Positions 20,533 through 34,300 of a stretch of 64,000 bases of DNA are shown here, piece after piece. The DNA is from Ctenosaura bakeri. Its lineage: Eukaryota; Chordata; Lepidosauria; Squamata; Iguanidae. Made by a program: the position numbers and the translations under genes. The notes under the pieces were generated by a model. It made no database searches, was not told where the DNA came from, and was given only the letters and a program-made list of their open reading frames with translations. Position 1 is the stretch's first letter. Each line of letters opens with the position of its first letter. The DNA is taken from the NCBI GenBank assembly GCA_948474755.1, contig CAOLHI010002125.1:186001-250000 (forward strand), read 5' to 3'.

Positions 20533-23073
20533 TCTGTCTTGAAATGGACTTTTGAGCCTTGCTAAGAGAGTTGTGCTCCTATGAGCTCACTCAGACCTAA
20601 AAAGGGAATCCTGATTTTATGCATACACACAGAGACTCTGACCCACATGCAAGATATTTTACAGACATTGTCTTCTGAATTACTATGTGGGATGCTGCTG
20701 CAAAATAAATGCTTTTATTCTCTTCACTCTGGAGGCAAAGTAAATGATAGGCCCCTGACCTTTTATTAAGGGGAAGACTAAATCCAGTTGAAATCAAGCT
20801 ACAGAGGAACCTACTTGTTTACCCCTTTGGCAAATCCATTACTCAAGCCATAGCACCTTAAGTCTAGACAGATACTAAAGGGCAGGACAGACAGCAAAGC
20901 AGGGGCATTAATGAGGATCTATTATACACAATCCCTAGCAGATCATTACCTGCCAAAATGGAATTACTATTTGTAAAGGAATGAAGACTCATACAATCAA
21001 AAATATGTATAGATAAATTTTAAGAGTACTCAGATATTTAACCTGCCTAGTGAATCAAAGAATGTATACATAGATGTCAGAAGATAAGATCACCTTGAGA
21101 AATCTAAGTTCTTCATATGCACAAAGTGTAGCCCTTTTTGGAAGACTGTACATGGTTATAGGGGAAAAATGTAAAACAGTGGGATTAAATGGTTAAAGTT
21201 GAGCCAATGGCAGCTTTGCTCCACAGGCACAGCAAGGGAAGAAAGATTGTAAAGTCTCTTGCCCCATCTACTGCCTTCCTGTAGCTGCTATTTGCACTTT
21301 AAAAAACTGCACATTTTAGATGTGAAAATGCATTACCTGTCATGTCTTTATCAGTTCCTCATTGTTGTGGTGCATCTAAAAATTGTTATTTGCTATGAAA
21401 CAATGGCATTAGTGTAGCTGGCACAATTATGAAAATGTTGATTATTCAAAAGGTATGCAGATCTGTAGACAGGCTTTGCAAATGGATGCTTTTACCATTG
21501 CTTTAAGTGGAAACCATGTGAACACTGACAAAATGAAACAGACAGAGGGAGGGAGAGACTGAAACAGGAGGGAGGGAGGGAGAGACTGAATGTACATACA
21601 AAGATGTGCCCGTTTAGTTTCATGCTTTTTCATTTTGCAATATGTAAGAGTGAGAAAGGCACACTACCTCACCCAAATTATCAAGAGTGAATTTGGTACC
21701 TGAAAAAAATTAGTACTAACAGAATGAAAATCATCAAATTTAGAGTCTGAGCCTATGCTACTTCGTCCAAAAGTAAAATCCATTTGCAGGATAAACTCTC
21801 TACTGATCGTTTTTGTAGCCCTATCAGCTTAAAAAATTTATAAAGAGAGGCGGAGGTTTCCTAGCATTTTAAAGTGTTACAAAAATGAGATGACCTTTAA
21901 TTACTACTCTGTACTGCAGTGTTTTTTCCCCCCCTTTTTTTCTTTTGTCTTTGCCTTCTGTGAGATCAATATATTTGTCTGGATATTTGTGGATGTGAGA
22001 TCATTTTTTAGGTGTCCAAAAGACAGCTGAGTCTGTTGACCTTTTCACCAGGTAAGTAGATATTTTCCCCCTCCAGTAGATTATTTTACATTTCCTTTAC
22101 ATTGTACTTCTTTTCCTGACTTTGAGGACATTGAGTTAATAGATTTTACTTTTGTAAATTAACACTTGTGTGACTTTTGTTGCACATGGGATTATTGAAA
22201 CATTTGGGATATTATTATTACCATTTCTAGAATTCTGTAATTGCTCTGAGGCATATAAAGAGCTTGAAGAAGTTCTTTTTTTATTTAAAAAATATCCATT
22301 GTTTCCCAACCAACAATGGCTGGTGGGTGTTCTCACTGGGAGATTCTGGGAATTGTATCCCCAAAGAGGAATTTTCCCAAGACATGGCTAGAATTATGCA
22401 CTGGGAGATGTACATGTGGCAAGTAGCTACCTCTTTCTAGTTATGTCTTCCAGTGCTACTAAGCCCCCACCCACCTTTTCATGTGGTGCAGCCCTCCCCC
22501 AACTCTGCCATTTCCATATCATTGGAGCAGAAGGATTCACAGACAGGCATCTGGCTATTTTCCTGTTGCTGGACGTGCTGCAGCAAGCATCCAGAGGGAG
22601 CTCTGAAGGTCCTTGTAAAGTCCCTGGAGATAACAACTTTAGATGTTTAATTGCCCTGCCTGCAATGCATGTAAACATACATGTGTATCATACATACATG
22701 TGTATCAAATGCTCAGTGCATGATTCTAATTGCCTATTTTCTTTTGATGATGTCCCAAAGAAAAATTCTAACTTTTTAAATGGACAACACAATGGGGAAA
22801 AAAGACAATATAGTCTGAAACATTACATAGTTCAACTTGACCACTTGCTTCAACATAGCAATTAGACCCAAAAATCCTGTGTAGGGAATTCCATTCACAA
22901 AAGTGTGCTCCCAGAACCCACTTTCAGAAAGGATTGCTGGGCAATTTTCCCCTTCTTGAAGTCCCTTTGCCCCATGAAATCCCTTCTGGAGGTTAGGGGC
23001 ACCCTCAGAAACTGCCTGTGATGTGGTACATAAGGTGATATGGGGGGAAGGAATTAGCCTGTACACCTTTCTC
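20533..23073. other. Mostly unassigned non-coding sequence
   Basis: Includes a duplicated GAGGGAGGGAGAGACTGAA motif at 21547 and 21572. A short GATTCTGGGAATTGTATCCC segment at 22342 looks like an eroded MITE arm. No convincing gene; the 149-codon frame at 22416-22865 has no motif and low-complexity ends. Confidence 0.4.
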
Positions 23074-23509
23074 CAGGAGCAGGTTCTTTTTTTTTTAATT
23101 AATTTTAGGTTTCAACAAATAAAACAAATAATTATCTCTGCAATGTTTACATGAAATATTATTTCTTCTTCCTTTTCTTTCTGGGTTTCGATTATTAATA
23201 TTTCCTCTATTTATTATACCATGTATCGCAATAAAATGTTAGTAATCAATAATTCGTTAGTTCCTGCTATATTTCTCTACTTTACTTATTACATGATATT
23301 TCAATGATTATTACGCTGTATAGTAATTGATATCATGAATTATGCATTGCCTTCTGTCGACATGTAGCCCAACCCTGTAACAATCTTTCACTCTTTCTTA
23401 ATATCTTCATCTGATTTTCCTTTTAATCTTTGTGTAAGAATGTCCTCATTTCAATTTTCCATAAAAGTTGTCCACCACTGTTCAATAGGGTTCAACAGGA
23501 GCAGGTTCT
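23074..23509 (-). mobile_element. L1-like LINE, 5'-truncated, with 14-bp target-site duplication
   Basis: CAGGAGCAGGTTCT occurs at 23074-23087 and again at 23496-23509. Between them lies a poly(T) run at the low-coordinate side, that is a poly(A) tail on the minus strand. The 5' part of the minus-strand insert (high coordinates) reads IEQWWTTFMEN, a stop, NEDILTQRLKGKSDEDIKKE, a stop, then KIVTGLGYMSTEGNA, resembling an L1-type ORF2 C-terminus followed by an AT-rich 3' UTR. The long duplication and poly(A) tail are the marks of L1-type target-primed reverse transcription. The in-frame stops show it is dead. Confidence 0.8.
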
Positions 23510-26500
23510 ACAGAACGAATGGACTCATGATGATATGAATGTACTATGCCTACCATCCCAAATTCATACCCATAATCCCATAATTGTATTGCCTGAAAAG
23601 ATATACATATTTAAACTAGATCCAGCTGTTGAGAATATGAACTCTTCCTCTCCAAACAATTATTGAATAATTCCAAGCAACATAACAGGTAAGATGAGAT
23701 TTCTGCAACAAGGTTGGGGGGAAGGGGGAGCTATGTATCTTCTAAAATGCAAGGTTTGTCAAAATAATATTAATCAGAGATAACCTCTTCCCTTTATGGA
23801 AATCTACTGCTCTTTCTTCAGCATGATCCATTCATACAATCAACCTCTTTCTTCATGCTATGGGAAATAATTTGCAGTAAATGGTTTTGGAGTCTCTGGC
23901 TCAGAAATTTCAGAAGCTTCAGTTCCAAGTGGGTACATACAGGTGTAGGCAATGTACAAATACAACAATGATTTTGGGCAATATGAACTACTTATGTGTT
24001 ACCGTTTTATGATTTTATATAGCCTCTTCAAAAAAGGCTTAAGAGTGCCCATAGGCAAAAACATATAGAGTTTTTCAGGTAATACACAGTCCACTTCCTG
24101 AGTATTTTATGTCTCTTGTTTCTTTTGTGGATTTCAATGGATGCTCTCCAGTTTCTTTATAAATATAAGAAATGCTCTTTATAAGAAGATCTGTGCTTAC
24201 ACCATGTTAGGTCCACAAAAGAGAATATGTCTAGACTGGAAATGCTGATGGGATATGATGAATTTCCACAATGAGTGTGCAGGTGCATAAGACAATCGTT
24301 TTACTTATGTTAAAAAGAATGATAAAGCGTGTTTATTTGCATGTTAAAATAAATATCTGGTTTCTTCTTCTGTAGCATTTGTATGATATCACTTCTTGCT
24401 CTGTCTGCACATTCATTTCATTTGTTGCCCACACCTCTGGTACTGCCAGAAAGTCAGTAGCTACCTGCATCACCATAATAATTAATGCACTTGTTTAAAT
24501 TTACATTCTTGTTCTTATCTATTAGCTGCTCTTCCAGTGCAGTGTTTAAATAAGGGCACTTCTGCCAAGAATAATAAATAATTAAGGATTTATTTGAGTA
24601 CCTCACAAGGTATTAAAAATTGCTCTTTGCAGCCAATAAGCTTTCTGATGAGATACAGGGTAAGAACAAACTTCCAGATATATTTCTTGAATGATGTTCT
24701 GGTACCCAGTTACTGGTGAGTGAAGCTGCTGTTGTCAGTGAAATCATGTCCTGTAACAAAATTAGGAAAAGCAGGTTGCTAAAAATCAAGATGCTTCCTA
24801 ATGAAAGGAGCCTACCTTTTTTTAAAGATACATATACACGTGTGCACACGCACACACATAACACACCAGTATTTTCTAATGCAAGTATTCATCAAACTCT
24901 ATGAGAAACTAACATATTTTCAGGATTGTCAAATTTCACTTTTAATATAACATATGTAAGATGTGTGCCTAAAGTACACAACAATTTTTTTTTTTAGAAA
25001 ACATTTTCAACCCCATCACATTTGACTTGTTTCTCACTATACCTAGTTTCACACATTTATGATAATTTTGCTATTCTGGATCTCTGCTGATTTCTTCTAT
25101 TGGCTTGCAGCCAAACATGGTTTGTGCAAATCATAATTTATACACAGGTATGACTTACAAATCACACTTGACTATTAAGTTCAAGTTACGGAGAATGCAC
25201 ATAGGCCGGGTCCAAAATACTTGGCTTCCTTTGGCAAAGGACAAGATGGAACTTCCCTTTCATTCAATTATAGAAGCTGATCAGACTAGAAACTGACTTT
25301 TACCTCCACACTGATGATGGCACAATGCCCAGTGTGTCTGAGACCACCTTCATCTACCTCACAAAACACAGTTGTAACTTTCCAACACTTACTCTGTCTC
25401 TGACCCCAACGGCTTTCTGCCTAGATAATTTGCCTCTCTCTGGCTAATGTCTTTAATGGAGATGATGACCCAGGAATAGGAGAGCATGATTGCTTGGTGT
25501 TGTTCTACACATTTCTCTTCTCTGTGCACTAATCTAAGGTGGCCATTCAAATATTGCCAAAACAGGACTGCATCATCAATAAAGAAAACAAAAGAAGGTA
25601 CACATTTGTATTAAAATGTGCATAATAAATTTATATAGAAAAAAGTTTAAAAAATTTGCTAAATTTCAATAGAAATAGCCACCCAGTATTAACCAGGATC
25701 AGTTTTTCAATACAGGAAGCCCCCAGAGGTTGATGTCACATTATCTGACAATTTGATGCTTCCAAATTAAGGAAAATTTCCATTAATTCGACAGGGGTTG
25801 TGCTGTTACATCAATCCTTCTTGCCTACAGAATCTTGCCTGGAACCACTCACTTTCACATGCTGCTTGCAAAGCGAGCTGAGCGGGGGTGGGGAGCAGGG
25901 TGTGATAGTCAAGCCCAAGGAAACATCTGTAGGTCCTTCATGCTCCCTACAGTACAGTATATGGGTTCTGCTTTTCAATGAATTCCATTTTTGACAGTGC
26001 TCTGGTCCCTATCCTGTCAGATAAGTGGGGGAAACCCACATCTGCAACATCTGTTCACTACTAAACCCATCTAAAAGTATGGAATACCTGTGACTACAGT
26101 TAATATTTGCACCATTGATTCAAGGCATGAAAACTTTTCAAATTGCTTTTGCAGTGTATTCTGGACATCCAAGTTTCATTTCATTAGTGGTTAGATACCC
26201 TAAATGGCTTGCTAAGCATAAATAGCTTAGAAATGACAACAGATAAGACTGGAACCCAAATAATTTATTTAGCCAATGGATACACACTCAACATAATTTC
26301 TCCTTTTTTTCCCATCAGAAAACATATGCAAAATGTAATAAAAATGCAGTAGTTCTGCAGGACACTCCTGATCCCATTATTATCTAGTTCTTAAGGAGAA
26401 ATTGTTCCACATGGTTTGACCGTGTCTTTTCTGAGCCTTATCACTGTGGAATACAGGAAACCAAACAGGGATTTACTGAGTGAGCATTAATATTCTGTAA

Positions 26501-26713
26501 AAGGCTTAAGGATTCTCTAGTTTAGACTTCGTTATCATTAGAAATAGCCATTTTCTTTCAGTTCTTCTGTTCTTTGTGTTTATGCGCAGACATGCACACA
26601 CATACACAAATGTGTTATTTTAATATTTTAGGTATGTTATATCCATTGTGTTTGAAGAAAAATGGATTTCTATAGGAAACTGGAAAATATCTATAGGGAT
26701 CTAGAATTTAAGA
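23510..26713. other. Unassigned non-coding sequence
   Basis: Over 3 kb of AT-rich sequence with only short frames, a few CA runs near 24845 and poly(T) at 24985. No named repeat or gene seen. Confidence 0.4.
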
Positions 26714-26894
26714 TGGAGCAATGCACGATCGCACATGATTTTCGGCTGAAAGCCAAAAATGAAAAAGTGCGTGAGTGGTGCCTGCCCTACCCTGGAGCGC
26801 CACGTGATTGTGAGTGCGTCGTGCAGATTGCTCCTCACAATTGCATGATGCTCCAGGCACCCTTTCGCATGGCAAATACTGTGCGAAAAGGACC
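26714..26894 (-). mobile_element. MITE family C, copy 3 (half element)
   Basis: GGAGCAATGCACGATCGCAC through GCAAATACTGTGCGAAAAGG matches the terminal 180 bp of copy 2 in the same orientation, including the inverted pair CACGTGATTGTGAG / CTCACAATTGCATG. The other half, shared with family D, is missing and homology stops abruptly at its left side. Confidence 0.75.
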
Positions 26895-28808
26895 TGAGTC
26901 ACAGTGTGGCATTGGGATGAATCTGTTTTTGGGGGGCATAACAGAAACTGCGTGCCCTTCATTTGCTATCGGAGGATCCTCATAAGGGACCTTGGAGATG
27001 CAGGCAGCTAGAGTCAGTTCTGGGTTTGGAGACTGTTAGAACAGCTTCATCCCAGGAGGCAGGAAAACCTGCCCCCAAATGGGTTCCACAGCTGTTACTC
27101 CAGGTTCCCCCTTCAGCAGGCAGGCCAAGGGACTGGCATTCATCAGATGGCAGAGGGGATGTCTGATTGCTGCATCCAGGCCTCATGCTTGCCCAACCTT
27201 AATGGAGTTGTGATTAATAAAGTTGTGGTCTTTCCACCATAAAGAAGTTATATATGCCTTCACTTCCTCTATCCAGCCCTTACCATTGGCCCTACAATGC
27301 TGTGGAGTATTTTTTTAAAAAATTTATGAAGGCATATCTTTTTGCTCAAGCCATTTGCTCAACCCATTAGTATAAATTCTTCCCTTGTCATTTATGGATG
27401 TATTTTCCATCCATATTGTTTGCATTTCTTGTTTTATTGTACGTTATGCTTATATTGTTTACCACATTAATATTTTTAATAATTTTTAGTAATATTTTAT
27501 ATAAACAAATAAATAAGACATTCATAGACTAATGTACAACCTTGAACATGTATACATCCACCATCATTTCCATAATATCCTCCACTGGAAGTTACATTCC
27601 TTTGAATGTAACTGCATTTAACAAGAATCCTGTTCATTTCATTCTAAAGGTCAGGGCTGTATAATTCTGACTTTTGCAAATAGGGATATTTTCAAAAAGA
27701 TCATGTCTAATTCCAGTTGGTACATTAAATATTCATAACTCTGTTTGATGCAGACGATATTTGTAATTCAAATCCTAAAATATCCCTTTTTCTCTTTGCA
27801 GGCAAGGCCAAGCACAGAAGAGTGATAGTTCAATTGCAACAAATTAAAAATTCAACAACAAGCAACTTATGTGACTAAACAGAACTAACTCTTCAGTGAC
27901 ACATCTAATCTAGATGAACCAGCTAAACAGATATTATTTATCTCATAATAGATAACACAAATAAATGTTACTAAAGCTATGACTGAAATATTGGTTTTAT
28001 AATTCACATTGAGGTGAACATTAAATAATATTTCGCTTTCCAAAAATATGGTTCCTGATGGCTTTGACCCAGCCTGTTATCTCTCCTAGACTGCATTCCT
28101 ATTATGATAAATAAATAAATGTTCCTCTTCATATGCAAAAAAGCAGATACCCCAAAAGTTTTTCCTCTTAAATGCAATTCAGAACAGTGAGCCCAAGGAA
28201 TAAACTTTGAAAAAGGAGGAAGATGAGTAGTGTTAAATTCATATTGACTTGTTTTAATACCCCCCTTCTGACACATGCATACATCGTGCACTTTGCTAGT
28301 TACCAATAACAAAGTAGGAATGAGCTGAACATTCCTACAGCTGAACAGTCTCAAAAATTTTCTTCTTTCCCACCATAGATGGCACCCCTTCTAATTAGGA
28401 AATGTAAGTGATTTCTTAAGCAAAGCAATCAATTGGCAAGACAAAAGTTGAACAACAACCAATCCCAACTGCACACAAAAGATCTATCAGTGAATGGCAT
28501 TGGCCCAGTCTTATATCAAAGTAGCTTTCATCACAAATTACTCTTCATAATTATACACATGGTCCTATGGAGAAAACACAGGAAAAAGAAAAATAGCTGT
28601 AGGTTAAAATGATTCAGAAAGAGAGTGAGTGTGGTTACGTGAGAAAACGGGGAGTTTGAAAAAGGCAAGTAAAAGTTGTTGATAATATATATTTTTTCTT
28701 CCTCACTTTCACTGGAAAGAAAGGTACAACAAAGCTGGAAGTACATATTTGTAACCTAACAAATCTCATTTTTTGCACCTAACAAACCTGCATTTCTTGG
28801 CTCTAGGA
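26895..28808. other. Unassigned non-coding sequence
   Basis: GC-richer start (26960-27200), then AT-rich. A pyrimidine tract plus TTTGCAG at 27797 resembles a 3' splice site, but no donor or frame follows. Confidence 0.4.
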
Positions 28809-28920
28809 CAGTGGTTCCCAAATTGGGTGCCCTGATGTTGCTAGGCCGTTGACTGTATTGGCTGAAGCTTCTAAATGCTGAAGCTCAACAACATCAAGAC
28901 ATCCAGGTTTGGGACCATTG
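28809..28920. mobile_element. hAT-like MITE
   Basis: CAGTGGTTCCCAAATTGGG at the left faces GGTTTGGGACCATTG at the right, 112 bp apart. CAGTGGTTCCCAAA-type termini are typical of vertebrate hAT elements. The 8-bp flanks (CTCTAGGA, CTCCATTA) agree at five positions, which is suggestive but not decisive. Confidence 0.6.
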
Positions 28921-31028
28921 CTCCATTATGCTGTATTTCTTTTGGAAACACTGGCCAAGATCCTGCATCAGGAATTCCACTGCCATAGCTTCATGTCCTT
29001 TATGTCCCCCAAAACCTACCTTTGAAGTCAAGCATCTCCCCAACAGAAAAAAAATCCAAGGCACTGGAGCAAAGCTCTGAGTGATGACATATCCAGCCTT
29101 CTCCTGGCAGCAAGGCATGATGCAACAAGGAGCTGTGACAAAACTCTGTGGGAGTCCTTGCTGCTGCTTGACACATCATACTTAACTACTGGGAGAGGGC
29201 TGGACACAATATTGGCCAGAGCCCCACTGTACAAAACCTGAGAAATCATTCTCTTCAGAGAGCCACCTGGCTTCAAGGGTTTGTTCCAGGGAGCATCTTT
29301 CAGTTACTGCAATGGTGCACAACTGTAAATGTGAATATCAGTAATTATAGCGTGGTATACCTGAGTCCCAACATCATGAATACTGAATAGGATGTGAGCC
29401 GCTGCTATTAATAAATATTGTTTCACAGGCTTATTGGAGCGCAATCCATTGGTGAGCTGTTGCACCCCAGATTTTTGGAGTGAAGACTGATAGTTCATAT
29501 GGTTTCTTAAAGGATATTAATGTCATACCCTTCACTGTATGTTATCTACAAAGGCAGAGATGTACTTTGGGAAAAGATATGGATTCAGATCTTCAAAGAG
29601 TTTTTAGTTTGGCAGATACATTTCCCTCTCCCTTATCTACGTGCATCCGTAGGTCTTGTTGTAGCAGAACTAAGGAATCTCTGTTAGTACCCTTGGAAAC
29701 CCAAAAGTGGATAGGGATTTTTTTAAAAAAAATCATACAAAGATCATAAATACATACCAAACATCTGTTTTTCATTCTTTCCTACTAAAATGCACTTAAG
29801 GTTCCACTGATTTAGATTAATATAGGTCCCACTGATTTGAGTGGGCCTATTCTAAGGATGAGTAAATCCGGAACCAACCTATTGTTTAAAACTTACAAAA
29901 CAGAGTAAAAATCAGTCTTTAATTTTATTTTTCTTTCCTGTTTTCAAAATAAAAATAAAGCTACCCCTTAAAAGCATTTTTAAATGCAAATTGTTAAAAA
30001 GGTCTGGGTGAAAAAAAAAACTTTACCAAGTACCAGTCAGAAAGATGGTAAAGAAGGCAGTAGGTGAGCCATCCAAATGCTATGGCATTGGTTTTGCTTT
30101 GACAGGAGTAAACATTACGCTTGCATTACAGAATTATCATTTACTTACCACAAAATGTATTTTTAGGAAACATGCCATAATGCAGAATATCAAGCAATCT
30201 GGGACATCATTGGATCCATCTCACAAATGCACTAGTACAGTTTGTAACAAATTTTCCAGCACTTTGGTTGGCATGGATTGATACCTTAGAGCAGTATATA
30301 CCCAGCTAAGAGAGCTACAGTATAGGTCAGAAGCATAAATAATTCTCTGAGGAGTTCCTTTCAGAAGTTCATACTGGAGGCCAAAGGAAAAAGATTGAAT
30401 TATTGCCACATTCTCTTAAAAAGGAGTGAGTTCCAACCTGCTCTTTAATTAAATGTCCTAGAGAGAGAAAGCACACCAAAGTCATATGAATGGAATATGT
30501 AAGATAAAGACAGAAATCCTTATCATGTCACTATCAAATGTCTATTTTAATTTTCCAAAATGGAAACTTAGGTATCCAACAAACTCAGCACACTCCTAAA
30601 TTCTAAACTGAGGAGGCTGTAATGGGTTTAAATAAGATCAGAATGTTCTAAAGAGATTCAGACTGATTTGATCATCCAGACATCAAATACAGTGTGTGTT
30701 AAACCATACAGTGTGTGTTAAAAATGTGGCAAACAATACAGTCTAAAAATAAATGTAAGGGTGGAGAGAGTACAGAGGAGTGCATGAAGATAGACTTTGC
30801 TCACTGGCAGCTATAGGCTTTAATCTGAAGCCAAAATTCCCCCCAGCCCTCTCTACTCTCGATGCTGAGAACTAGGAGAGATGGCAAAAATATATATATA
30901 TCACCAATCTTTTCCTCTCTTGGACTATTTTGCTAGTTCTCTCCTAGCAGCCCAGATATACTTGAAGAATTTGCTGGAATTTGGTGGCTGTTTTGTTCTT
31001 TTTCTTCCTTCATCCTACCCATGTCTTG
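28921..31028. other. Unassigned non-coding sequence
   Basis: Nothing firmly recognised. GTCCCACTGATTTGAGTGGG near 29827 is a short palindromic motif resembling a widespread reptile repeat. A duplicated ATACAGTGTGTGTTAAA lies at 30688 and 30707. Confidence 0.4.
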
Positions 31029-31158
31029 CTGTGTGCCTTCAAGACATGAGTAGGGTTTCCTGGAGCTGAGAATATGTGACACACCCAAGGTCACCCAGAG
31101 TTTCAAACTCTGGTCTGCAAGGTTGTAGTCCAATGCTCAAATTACTACAGCACATTGA
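31029..31158 (-). mobile_element. Sauria-type SINE, internally deleted
   Basis: CTGTGTGCCTTCAAGACATG, GTGACACACCCAAGGTCACC and CTGCAAGGTTGTAGTCCAAT, then CTCAAATTACTACAGCACAT form the reverse complement of tail, body and tRNA-like head of the SINE at 7900. The middle of the tail is deleted. Confidence 0.75.
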
Positions 31159-31331
31159 CTACACATCCTTAATTCACCATTTGCTAATTCACAATCCAGT
31201 TCCATCCTTCTTTCCTGTTTATGCTTCTTGTTTGTTTGAATGAGTTTCTGTGTTGCTCTAGTTTTTTTATATCAGTTTTATTAGGCAATCATATTTCCTT
31301 TATCTCCTTACCTGTCCCACCCAATGTTATT

Positions 31332-31372
31332 TCCTTCCTTCCTTCCTTCCTTCCTTCCTTCCTTCCTTCCTC
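31332..31372. repeat. (CCTT)n microsatellite
   Basis: About ten TTCC units. Confidence 0.95.
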
Positions 31373-34300
31373 CTTTTCTCCCTTGCCTTTCAGCCCAAAC
31401 TGGGGTTCAAGGCAGTGTACAAAATTGAAATAAATAGAATAGAAACATGCAAAAGATTGTTATAAAAATGTAATTGAAGTATCTATACAACTTTTTAAAA
31501 AGGTTAAAACATCCACTGATTTTTTTAAAGAGTTACATAGCAGTACAGCAGACCATTAACATTGCTTTCTTAAAAACTCAAAGGTCCCCAAATAAACTGA
31601 ATTTTTTGGGAAAAAATATTTCTCCAATTGCAGTAGCTGCTAAGATGAGCAACACCCATACTTCAAAAGTTACCACAACAAGAATGCTGCACATTACATT
31701 TACTCATCATAGCTAACGTCCATTAATGGACCCATCCTCCTAAATATGTCTACCTCTTTTGAAAGTCACCTTAAGTTGTGTCTCTAACCACATCTTAGGA
31801 AGTAAATTCCATAAATTAATGATGTGTTGAGAAGACATAGTTCCATAATTCATAGTTATGAGTTTAGTAATCATTTTATTGGGTGATCCCCTGGTTTCTC
31901 ATATCATGAGAAAGTGACTATATTCCCCATTCTGCAGTTCCTATACCATATAGCCACTAAGGAATGTATCACTGGCATTCAGACAAAAATATATTCCCCT
32001 GCCAGTTACATGTGTCTCTACCTTTCCTCTTCAGTTTTTCTACTTGGCATGAGGACTTATCACATCTGTCTTTTGTAAAGTACCATGTATTTTTCTGAAA
32101 GAGATGCAGCATGTGAGCACTCCTATGTCATGGAGTAGGAAACAACCTTAGAGTGTTGTCTCCTTGACAAGTGAGAATAGGTTTTAAGGACCAGAGGCTA
32201 GCCTGAGGCACATCATTGAAATGAATGCTGTTATCATGGAAGATCAGTGCAGCGGAATTACTTATCCTCTGGGAATGGGACATGGCTCAGTTGCCCAAGG
32301 CTGCTTCCATCATCAGGTGGGCTCTTTGGCACTTTCCCATGATATCGCTTTATTGAGTACACCAGAGCCCACAAATTTCTTATTAGTTCAGTGGAATGAA
32401 TAAGCAAATGCTAGATAGTTTCAGGAAGACTATTTCACTGTCCAGTTCTTTACTGGGCAGGGATGTAAACTTAAATGCTGCATACAATTTAATTCACTCT
32501 TATGTAGTCAGCTTTTTATTATATTTGACTAAAGCCACATAAGAAAAACTATTCTACAATAATAAAATAAGTGCAAAATTCAGGTTGCCGAGTTCACTGC
32601 ATAGTCCACCACAATAGCATTCGGAGTGATTGTGCAACTACTTTTTGCAGCCTTAGCAAACAAAGCTATTTGTTATTTGACATATGGGTCACAATCTCAC
32701 AGTAACCAGCATAGCTTCACAAAAAGACTCTCACCCGATAGGATGCCAAGATCTGTTCCAGGAATTTCTCCTCAGAATTTAATATAAACAGCAGTATAAT
32801 ATAACAAACAACAGTGCTATCCTCCACCTATCCCCTACCATAAATACAGAACCACAGACTTTTTAGAACATACCTTTTTATTCCATCCAAAAATGATGAA
32901 GGCATAGTTTGGAATCATAATTCTGTTAGCGCAGTTCTCAGTGAGGCAAAGGTAAGCATTTGTAAGTACTGAGCTCTTTCATGAATTCTCTGGGCAATAC
33001 CAATTTGAAGAGTTTGAAGATTTGATTAAATCTAAATCCTATATACCCAATCCCTGTTTATTTTTGACTCCCCATGTAATAAAAACATTTGAAGAGAGAA
33101 TTTTAGAACTTAATAATGCTTGACGTAACTTAGCCCAACCACCCATCTACTCTCTCAAGCAAAACTTAGGAAGGTACTCTTCTGTTAGTCCACTACAGTT
33201 AGTTAATCATATCATTATGTCCTGCTGCAGTTGCCACCATAGTTAAATGTATCTTCTTTCAAATTGTAGGAGCAATTTATTCTTTTTTTTTTGCTATACA
33301 TATTGCATTGGGGCAATTTTCCTGAACTGCTAGAGAAAATGTGTTCACTAACTGTACCTTTGGATTTTGCACTGCATATACAAGCAGCATGTATGCACTG
33401 CCAAGAACAGAGTAAGGAAACAATAACTGCATTCTTCAGTCATAGAAGGCATTGTCAAAACTAGTTCATAAAGAGCATGTTAATTGTTGTTAGAGTTTAA
33501 TTTGCCATTTAATTTATCTAAATGCCACTAACAAGGCAAATAAAAATAATGAGAACAGCCATAAAAAAAGAAAAGCAGATAATAGCCGTGGTGCATATCA
33601 CTTGCAAATCCGATAGGCAAACAGCACATTTCCATTTACCATGACTAATGCATAAGTTTTTAGGGTAGAAGTATTGATAATTAGGAATCCACATTCAAAT
33701 GCAATTTGTTCACTTCTAAGGAATGGTTGTTTACTGAATGTAAAACAGGAATACAGAATGTAGAATCAAATATCCATATTATGTATATAAAAGCCAGTGC
33801 TGTTTTTCCTGGCTGTTTTATTTATGAGTACTGACAAAATTAAGAACAGAATGGTGAACAGATAACAATAAGTACAATAATGTTTGGATGTTTTTTGTGT
33901 TTACACGCAGTCCATACAACTGAGTGCTAAGCTGATCATTTGGGTTCTGCCTTCTTGTAGCTCTAGAGGTCAGTCATGCTTTGAATCACTCTACAGTTTC
34001 AACAGAAACACCTTGCATGATACGTCCCAGAGTATCTCAGCCTAGATTGTAAATTCTGCATAGGAAGGAAGAATTATTAAATGGATAAAGAATGCTGATT
34101 GGATTTTTTTGGAACAAAAACATGACCTTTTCCATACTTGATATCAGCAGTGTTTTGCTTTGTTTTGTTTTAGGTGGTGGAATGGCATGAATTCATACAG
34201 CAGTAGTATTTGTCCTCAAATATGCTTGTGGTGAATTCCATCATAATCTCTGAAATGTAGTGGTTTACGTAAGTAATTCTCATACTATCTTTTGTGCTAG

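Noticed and set aside
22012..22051. 40-bp exon between TTTTTTAG and CAG/GTAAGT
   Set aside because: Strong donor but weak evidence otherwise: very short, no frame support, acceptor placement ambiguous.
22416..22865. 149-codon ORF
   Set aside because: No motif, low-complexity end, AT-rich non-coding composition, no splice or promoter context.
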